The translations under genes and the position numbers were made by a program. From NCBI RefSeq assembly GCF_002263515.1, contig NZ_CP022752.1:4030001-4094000 (forward strand): a stretch of DNA of 64,000 nt, in the 5' to 3' direction. The stretch's first letter is position 1. The number at the start of each line of letters is the position of its first letter. Positions 58,416 through 64,000 of this stretch are shown in pieces. Source of the DNA: Actinopolyspora erythraea. GTDB taxonomy: Bacteria; Actinomycetota; Actinomycetes; Mycobacteriales; Pseudonocardiaceae. Below the pieces are notes generated by a model. It ran no database searches. It was not told the origin of the DNA and was given only the letters and a program-made list of their open reading frames with translations.

Positions 58416-59423
58416 ATGACTGTTCTGGGGATACTGCTGGTTCTGCTCGGACTGGGCGTGATCACATGGTCGGTCGTGTTCGCCCTGCGCCGGTACGAAC
58501 GGTGGAGCACGACCACCACCAGGAGGTTCTGGCTCGGGCTGAGCGGTGGTGTCCTCGCGCTGCTGGTGGGTTTCGTCGCGACGGTGGCGAGCACCGCACC
58601 CACGCGGGAGAACACCGCCGACAACGGAAGTGGCACGACGGCCACCTCCACCCCGGCGGTCGCGTCGAACACCACCGCGACCCCCACCGGCCCCACCCCT
58701 CCCCCGGTGGCTCCGGACGGCGTGACCCGGGCCGAGGTGGCCGGGATCGTCGACGGCGACACCGTGGAGCTCACCGGTCGCGCCGGGGCGGGTCCGCTGC
58801 CGGAGGCGGAGCGGGTCGAGGTGCGGCTGCTGGAGATCGACGCTCCGGAAGTGGCCCCGGGGGAGCAGTGCTACGGCGACGAGGCCGAGGCCCGGCTGCG
58901 TGAGCTGCTTCCGGTGGGCGGCACCGTCTGGGTCCAGCGCGACGAACAGCTGCGCGACCGCTACGACCGCCACCTGCTCTACCTGTGGAACGCCGACGGG
59001 ATCTTCGTGAACCTGGAACTGGTGCGGGGCGGCTTCGCCAAGGCGGTGCTGCACCAGCCGAACGACGAGCACTGGAACACGATCAGCGGCGCGCAGCCGG
59101 GCGCGCGCGACGCCGGAACCGGCCTGTGGGGCACCTGCGAGCGGTTCGGCGCGCCCGTGACCACACCGAGCCCCTCCCCCGAACCGGAGCCACAGCCGGA
59201 ACCGGAGCCGGAGCCGGAGCCGGAGCCGAACCCCGATCCGAACCCCAACCCGAATCCACGGCCGCGCCCCGACACCGAGGAGAACGATTCCGGGGGTTAC
59301 CGGTTCCCGCCGCCACCGCCGGACCTGGACTGCTCGGAGGTCTCGGCCCAGGACTTCCGGGTGCGACCGGGCGATCCGCACCGGTTCGACCGCGACGGCG
59401 ACGGGATCGGCTGCGAGAGCTAG
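58416..59423 (+). CDS. Thermonuclease-like protein with Excalibur domain
   Basis: This 335-residue protein has two N-terminal membrane segments (about 3-22 and 39-58) and a Thr/Pro linker. An SNase fold follows (about 103-240: IVDGDTVELTG, VRLLEIDAPEVAPGEQCYGDEA, RDRYDRHLLYLWNADGIFVN). Then comes a Pro/Glu then Pro/Asn tandem repeat (about 255-290) and a C-terminal Excalibur calcium-binding motif (DCSEVSAQDF...DRDGDGIGCES). It is probably an anchored extracytoplasmic nuclease. The repeat rests on ccggag hexamers in the DNA. Confidence 0.9.
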   Translation: MTVLGILLVLLGLGVITWSVVFALRRYERWSTTTTRRFWLGLSGGVLALLVGFVATVASTAPTRENTADNGSGTTATSTPAVASNTTATPTGPTPPPVAPDGVTRAEVAGIVDGDTVELTGRAGAGPLPEAERVEVRLLEIDAPEVAPGEQCYGDEAEARLRELLPVGGTVWVQRDEQLRDRYDRHLLYLWNADGIFVNLELVRGGFAKAVLHQPNDEHWNTISGAQPGARDAGTGLWGTCERFGAPVTTPSPSPEPEPQPEPEPEPEPEPNPDPNPNPNPRPRPDTEENDSGGYRFPPPPPDLDCSEVSAQDFRVRPGDPHRFDRDGDGIGCES

Positions 59424-59530
59424 TGGTGCCGACGTATCGGGCGGCAACCGTGTGGTCCGCCCCCTTCCCCTCCTGGCGACCCCGTCACGGACGGTTCCAC
59501 CCCCGAGTCCCGGCAGGCGGACCGCTTGAC

Positions 59531-59758
59531 TCACTCCTCCAGCTGCCGCGCGCGGAAGAGGACCACCCCGTACAGCACCGCCATCGGACCACCCAGCAGG
59601 ACGCTGAGGAGATTGATCAGCAGCATCCAGTAGTCGATGCCCGGCACCTCTCGCAGCACGAACAGCAGCGTCACGAAATTGATCAGTGCGACGAAGCCCC
59701 ACGCGACGAGGGCCGCCAGTGCGCTCCCGCGGGAAACGCGCGACAGCTCCCGAGCCAC
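59531..59758 (-). CDS. Small two-helix membrane protein
   Basis: The family is not recognised. The 75-residue product has two hydrophobic helices (SALAALVAWGFVALINFVTL; WMLLINLLSVLLGGPMAVLY) and short charged ends. The GTG start at 59758 is preceded by GGAGGTGGG, which decides the start. It is divergent from the gene at 60057. Confidence 0.65.
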   Translation of the reverse strand: MARELSRVSRGSALAALVAWGFVALINFVTLLFVLREVPGIDYWMLLINLLSVLLGGPMAVLYGVVLFRARQLEE

Positions 59759-60056
59759 AACCCCACCTCCGGTTCGACCGACCGCGTCCGTCGGCCGTCC
59801 TCCGTGCTGATACGGCGGAACCGCGAACGCTCGACGGGATCCTCCAGAGCTCACCCTACGGAGCGATCTCTCGGCCACGAACTCTCCTCGAATCCGCACC
59901 GGAAGTGACCGATCGCACATCACCGGGTGAAACTCCACCGACATCACGGGAGTTGACGCGGGGTGAAAGGCATGACGGCACCCCTGCGGTCGGCCGGCAC
60001 GCGGGAACCGCCGATAATCGCCGCTGACCCCGACCCGCTGGAAAGCGAGCACACCG

Positions 60057-60389
60057 TTGGCGCGTGAACCGAGCAGAGCCGAGCGCAACCCGACGTTCTT
60101 CGGCAGCATCGACCCCTTCTGCTGGATAGCGGTCATACCGCTGCTGGCGGCGGCGGTTTTCATAGGTGTGGCGATCATGCCGGTACTGGGGTTGATCCTG
60201 GCCGTGCTGGGGGCCGTCGTCCTGGGCCTGGACGGTTGGATCAACTGGCGCTGGAACACCACCTGGGGGCAGCGGCGGGAAACCGCACGCGGCTCGTCGC
60301 GCTCCGGCAGGCCGACGTCCGGCGGCAGGAGCACCTCCAGCGGCAGGGCCGCTTCCGGTGGCAGGCGCCCCACCGCGGGCCGCGGGTGA
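60057..60389 (+). CDS. Membrane protein with Ser/Gly/Arg-rich tail
   Basis: The family is not recognised. The 110-residue product has two hydrophobic segments (WIAVIPLLAAAVFIGVAIM; LGLILAVLGAVVLGLDGWI) and a low-complexity C-terminus of RSGRPTSGGRSTSSGRAASG type that is probably disordered and basic. TTG is the only in-frame start near the N-terminus and no strong ribosome site is seen. Confidence 0.6.
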   Translation: MAREPSRAERNPTFFGSIDPFCWIAVIPLLAAAVFIGVAIMPVLGLILAVLGAVVLGLDGWINWRWNTTWGQRRETARGSSRSGRPTSGGRSTSSGRAASGGRRPTAGRG

Positions 60390-60477
60390 GCCCACGACCC
60401 GCTTCGGCCGGGCATCGCCCGGCACCGGCCCCGCCGAAGCCGGTGCCGCGCCGCGGGTGGAGAACAGCGGGCGGGGA

Positions 60478-62559
60478 TCAGCGCAGGAACTTCTCGGGGG
60501 TCAGTGGCAGGTCCCGCACCCGCACACCGGTCGCGTGGTGAGCGGCGTTGCCGATGGCGGCAGCCGTGCCGACGATGCCGATCTCACCGATCCCCTTGAC
60601 CCCCACCGGATTGACGTGCGGATCGTGCTCGTCGATCCAGTCCACCTCGACCGAACCCACGTCCGCGTTGCCCGCGATGTGGTAACCGGCGAGGTCGTGG
60701 TTGACGACGTGACCGAACCGCTCGTCGACGACGCTGTGCTCGTGCAGCGCCATCGAGATCCCCATCGTCATCCCGCCGCGGAACTGCGAGTGCGCGGTGC
60801 GCGGATTGACGATCCGGCCCGCCGCGAACACCCCCAGCATCCGGGGAACCCGCACCTCGCCGGTGTCGGCGTTCACCCGCACCTCGGCGAACTGCGCGCC
60901 GTAGGAGTGCATCGCGTACTCGCCCGCGTCCGGGTTCTTCCCGGCGCCCGCCGTGGTCTCGGCCCCCGCCACCGGATCGTGGCCGTGCTCGGTGCGGAAC
61001 GCGCGCACCGCCTCCACGACCGTCGACCCCCACGAAGCGGTACCCGCCGAGCCGCCGGCCAGGCTGGCATGCGGCTGCTCGGTGCTGCCCAGCCGCAGCT
61101 CCACGGCCTCGACCGGCACCTCCAGCGCCTCGGCCGCGAGCTGGGTCAGCGCCGTGCGGGACCCCGTGCCGATGTCGACCGCGCCGATCTCCACCCGGTA
61201 GTTCCCGCCGGACTCGTGGCGGACCGTGGCCAGTGATCCCGGGAAGAACAGGCTCGGGAAGCTGGATGCCGCCACCCCGGTTCCCACTAGCCAGTCGCCC
61301 TCCCGCCGAACGCCGGGGCGGGGATCGCGCTCGTGCCACCCGAACCGCTCCGCCCCCTCCCGCAGGCAGGCGGGAAGGTTGCGGCTGGAGAACGGCAACC
61401 CGGAGACCGGAGCGACCTCCGGTTCGTTGCGCAGCCGGAGCTCGACCGGGTCGATCCCGGCGCGAACCGCCAGCTCGTCCATCGCGCTCTCCAGCGCGTA
61501 CATCCCGCCCGCCTCACCGGGCGCGCGCATCCAGGTGGGGGCGGGCACGTCCAGCGCGGCGAGCCGGTTGGTGACGCGCCTGTTGGGCGAGGTGTACATC
61601 TCGCGGGAGGCGCTGGCGCTCTGCTCCGCGTACTGCTTGAACCGCGAGGTCTGCTCCAGCGAGTCGTGCTCGGTGGCGACCAGTCTCCCCTCCCGGTCGG
61701 CTCCCAGCCGCACCCGCTGCCGGGTGGGCGGCCGGTAGCCCACCAGCTCGAACATCTGGGTGCGCGACAGCGCGTACTTGACCGGCCTGCCCGCCGTGTG
61801 GCGCGCGGCCAGGGCGGTCAGCGCCACGTGGCCGTGCGGCATTCCCTTGGAGCCGAAGGCACCTCCGACGTGCGGCGAGATCACGCTCACCCGCTCCTTG
61901 TCGACGCCGAACAGCGGAGCGACCAGGTCCCGCACCAGGTGCGAGCCCTGGTTCGAGTCGTGGAGGGTGAGCCCGTCGTCGTCCCACGCCGCGATGACGG
62001 CGTGCGGTTCCAGCGGGTTGTGGTGCTCGGTCGGAGTGGTGTAGGTGGCGTCCACCGTGAAGGCCGCCTCCGCCAGCGCGGCGTCCACGTCGCCCAGCTC
62101 CAGGTCGGGCGAGAGCATCGGGCTGGCGTCGGCGTCCGGGGTGTAGACGACGTCCGCGTCGTCGCGGAAGTCGCTGTCGTGGGCCATCCGCTCGTAGCGG
62201 ATCCCGACCAGGTCGGCGGCGTGGGCGGCGGCCTCCTGCGTCTCCGCGACCACCGCTCCGATGAGCTGGCCGCGGAAAGCGATCTCGTCGGACTGCAGCA
62301 CGGCCAGTTCGGGGTCGCCGATGGGGACCAGCGCCTCCGCGTTGTGGGGGGTCAGCACGAGGCGCACCCCGTCGACCCGCTCGGCGGCGGCCGTGTCGAC
62401 GCTCGTGACGCGTCCCCGCGCGATCGTCGCCCGCAGCGGGTGCAGGTAGAGCGGGTCCGCCACGGGGTGTTCGAAGGCGTACCGCGCGGTGCCGGTCACC
62501 TTGGCGCGGCCCTCGATCCGCTCCGGGCCGGGCGGGGTGGCCCGCGTCGCTCCGGTCAT
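60478..62559 (-). CDS. Aldehyde oxidoreductase molybdenum subunit, PaoC-like
   Basis: This is the 693-residue molybdopterin-binding large subunit of a xanthine-oxidase-family enzyme. Substrate and cofactor motifs include HVGGAFGSKGMPHGH, WMRAPGEAGGMYALES, GSAGTASWGS and GVKGIGEIGIVG, where the Glu is the catalytic base. It sits last in a three-gene operon ordered FeS, FAD, Mo, as in PaoABC/YagTSR. ATG at 62559 overlaps the FAD gene stop (ATGA). Broad aldehyde or N-heterocycle oxidation is likely; the substrate is unknown. Confidence 0.92.
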   Translation of the reverse strand: MTGATRATPPGPERIEGRAKVTGTARYAFEHPVADPLYLHPLRATIARGRVTSVDTAAAERVDGVRLVLTPHNAEALVPIGDPELAVLQSDEIAFRGQLIGAVVAETQEAAAHAADLVGIRYERMAHDSDFRDDADVVYTPDADASPMLSPDLELGDVDAALAEAAFTVDATYTTPTEHHNPLEPHAVIAAWDDDGLTLHDSNQGSHLVRDLVAPLFGVDKERVSVISPHVGGAFGSKGMPHGHVALTALAARHTAGRPVKYALSRTQMFELVGYRPPTRQRVRLGADREGRLVATEHDSLEQTSRFKQYAEQSASASREMYTSPNRRVTNRLAALDVPAPTWMRAPGEAGGMYALESAMDELAVRAGIDPVELRLRNEPEVAPVSGLPFSSRNLPACLREGAERFGWHERDPRPGVRREGDWLVGTGVAASSFPSLFFPGSLATVRHESGGNYRVEIGAVDIGTGSRTALTQLAAEALEVPVEAVELRLGSTEQPHASLAGGSAGTASWGSTVVEAVRAFRTEHGHDPVAGAETTAGAGKNPDAGEYAMHSYGAQFAEVRVNADTGEVRVPRMLGVFAAGRIVNPRTAHSQFRGGMTMGISMALHEHSVVDERFGHVVNHDLAGYHIAGNADVGSVEVDWIDEHDPHVNPVGVKGIGEIGIVGTAAAIGNAAHHATGVRVRDLPLTPEKFLR

Positions 62560-63548
62560 GATCCCTCCTGTCGGGTGAGCTCGCGCAGCACCGATGCCAG
62601 GGTGTTGCGGGTCATGGGCACTTTGAACTCGTTGTCGCGCAGCGTCTCCGCCCCGGCCAGCTCGGCGTCGGCCGCCGCCAGGAACGTCTCCTCGGTGGCC
62701 GGGGCACCGCGCAGCACCCGTTCCGCCTCGGTGGCGCGCCAGGGCTTGTGCGCGATCCCCCCGAGGGCGATCCGAACGTCGGTGATCGTGCCCTCGGCGA
62801 GCTCGACCACCGCCGCCACCGACACGAGTGCGAAGGCGAAGGAGGCCCTGTCCCGCACCTTGCGGTAGCGCGAGCGGGAGGCGAAGGGCAATGGCGGCAG
62901 CTCCACGGCGGTGACGAGTTCGCCGTGCCGCAGCACGGTGTCGCGTTCCGGCTCGTCGCCCGGCAGCCGGTGCAGCTCGGTCACCGGAACGGTGCGCTGC
63001 CCGTCCGGGCCCTCGACGAGCACGGCGGCGTCGAGGGCGGCCAACGCGACCGCCATATCCGAGGGGTGCGTCGCCACGCACCGCTCGGAGGCGCCGAGCA
63101 CCGCGTGGTGGCGGTTCCACCCTTCCAGGGCAGAGCACCCCGAGCCGGGTTCGCGCTTGTTGCACGGGGTGGTGACGTCCTGGAAGTAGGAGCAGCGGGT
63201 GCGCTGCAGCAGGTTGCCGCCGGTGGTGGCCAGGTTGCGCAACTGCCCGGAGGCGCCGGAGAGCAGCGCCTGCGCGAGCACGGGGTAGCGCTGCCGGATC
63301 ACCGGTTCCGCCGCCAGGTCACTGTTGCGCACCGTGGCGCCGATGCGGACCCGGCCGTCGGGCAGCGACTCCACCCGGTCGTAGGGCAACCGGGTGATGT
63401 CGACCAGTTTCCCCGGTTCGGTGATCCCCAGCTTCATGTGGTCCACGAGGTTGGTTCCGCCACCGATGTAGTGTGCTTCGGGGTCACGGCTGACGACCGA
63501 TATCGCACTGTCGGCGTCGGTGGCGCGCTGGTAGTCGAACGGTTTCAC
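62556..63548 (-). CDS. Aldehyde oxidoreductase FAD subunit, PaoB-like
   Basis: This 330-residue FAD-binding middle subunit has the FAD loop HYIGGGTNLVDHMKLG and a TTGGNLLQRTRC motif. It continues CSYFQDVTTPCNKREPGSGC with a further ERCVATHPSD Cys, matching the extra 4Fe-4S-binding insert of PaoB. It passes electrons from the molybdenum centre. GTG at 63548 overlaps the 2Fe-2S subunit stop (GTGA). Confidence 0.92.
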   Translation of the reverse strand: MKPFDYQRATDADSAISVVSRDPEAHYIGGGTNLVDHMKLGITEPGKLVDITRLPYDRVESLPDGRVRIGATVRNSDLAAEPVIRQRYPVLAQALLSGASGQLRNLATTGGNLLQRTRCSYFQDVTTPCNKREPGSGCSALEGWNRHHAVLGASERCVATHPSDMAVALAALDAAVLVEGPDGQRTVPVTELHRLPGDEPERDTVLRHGELVTAVELPPLPFASRSRYRKVRDRASFAFALVSVAAVVELAEGTITDVRIALGGIAHKPWRATEAERVLRGAPATEETFLAAADAELAGAETLRDNEFKVPMTRNTLASVLRELTRQEGS

Positions 63549-64000
63549 TCGGCGGCCTCTCGGATGGCTGTGACGATGTTGGCGTAGGCACCGCAGCGGC
63601 AGAGGTTGCCGCTCATGCGTTCGCGGATCTCGTCCTCGTCGAGTTCGACCGACTCGTCGAGGTTCTCGGTGACGTAGCTGGGCCAGCCCGACTTGACCTC
63701 GTCCAACATGCCCACCGCCGAGCAGACCTGCCCCGGCGTGCAGTAGCCGCACTGGAAACCGTCGTTGTCCAGCAGCGCCCGCTGCACCGGGTGGGGTTCG
63801 TCCCCCTCCGCCAGCCCTTCGGCGGTGACGACCTCACTCTCGTCGTTCGCGACGGCGAAGGTCAGACAACTGGTGGCGCGTCTGCCGTCCAGCAGCACGG
63901 TGCAGGCACCGCACTGCCCGTGGTCGCATCCCTTCTTCGGCGAGGTCACCCCCAATCGCTCGCGTAGTGCGTCCAACAGCGTCGTCCGGGTGTCCACGGA
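63545..64000 (-). CDS. Aldehyde oxidoreductase 2Fe-2S subunit, PaoA-like, partial
   Basis: Two 2Fe-2S domains are present: CDHGQCGACTVLLDG (plant-ferredoxin type) and CGYCTPGQVCSA with CRCGAYANIV (helical type). The frame stays open to the right edge of the window. The N-terminal beta domain with the first residues of the family (before DTRTTLLDALRERLG) is missing, so the start lies beyond 64000. A twin-arginine signal, common in PaoA, cannot be checked here. Confidence 0.92.
   Translation of the reverse strand, partial: SVDTRTTLLDALRERLGVTSPKKGCDHGQCGACTVLLDGRRATSCLTFAVANDESEVVTAEGLAEGDEPHPVQRALLDNDGFQCGYCTPGQVCSAVGMLDEVKSGWPSYVTENLDESVELDEDEIRERMSGNLCRCGAYANIVTAIREAAE

Noticed and set aside
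62560..63165. N-terminal extension of the molybdenum subunit
   Set aside because: The open frame continues upstream but overlaps the FAD subunit gene on the same strand and is Arg/Gly-rich without family motifs. The ATGA overlap fixes the start at 62559.

Overview
The window is very GC-rich, gene-dense DNA from an actinomycete. It carries the mycothiol gene mshB, a split dap (lysine/DAP) set, a geosmin synthase, DUF3117, DUF397 and XRE-DUF5753 regulators, and many GTG/TTG starts with ATGA or GTGA overlaps. A Pseudonocardiales-type organism (Saccharopolyspora or Actinopolyspora-like) is the best guess. The genus is inference only.

Layout. 0.1-5.5 kb: an aminopeptidase (pepA), DUF3117, a PaaG-like enoyl-CoA hydratase, 3-methyladenine glycosylase, a DivIVA-domain protein and a PadR regulator. 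5.7-7.8 kb: an unrecognised pair, a four-helix membrane protein and a 118-residue partner, which share a GPQNF motif at their junction. 8-14.3 kb: two LOG-family proteins, a slipin, dapE, dapD and a CHAD protein. 14.3-24.6 kb: an accessory island with an XRE/DUF397 pair and an FxLD-class lanthipeptide cluster. The cluster reads methyltransferase, precursor, LanB, LanC, TIGR03891-type protein, second methyltransferase. It sits between dapD and dapC-fdxA.

24.6-34 kb: dapC, fdxA, two small unknowns, mshB, a threonine-synthase-like enzyme, a solute-binding lipoprotein and typA/bipA. 34-41.3 kb: a small Cys/Lys-rich protein, YciI, a Nudix fusion, a two-component system, a LolA-like protein and an ABC exporter. 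41.7-43.9 kb: geosmin synthase broken by two compensating frameshifts. 44-50 kb: a methyltransferase, then thiBPQ under a TPP riboswitch, and a D-amino-acid oxidase. 50-53.4 kb: bioF divergent from bioA-bioD. 53.6-57.6 kb: a DUF574 methyltransferase, a second XRE/DUF397 system, and a PPOX flavoprotein gene also with two compensating frameshifts. 57.7-60.4 kb: small membrane proteins and an SNase/Excalibur protein. 60.5-64 kb: a PaoABC-like molybdenum aldehyde oxidoreductase, cut by the right edge.

The items most worth following are the FxLD lanthipeptide island with two unlike isoaspartate-type methyltransferases and a DG-containing core, the GPQNF gene pair, and a dispersed element of about 140 bp. 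The element is present as two inverted copies (131-270 and 41289-41427), each just downstream of a stop codon and each with a conserved stem-loop.
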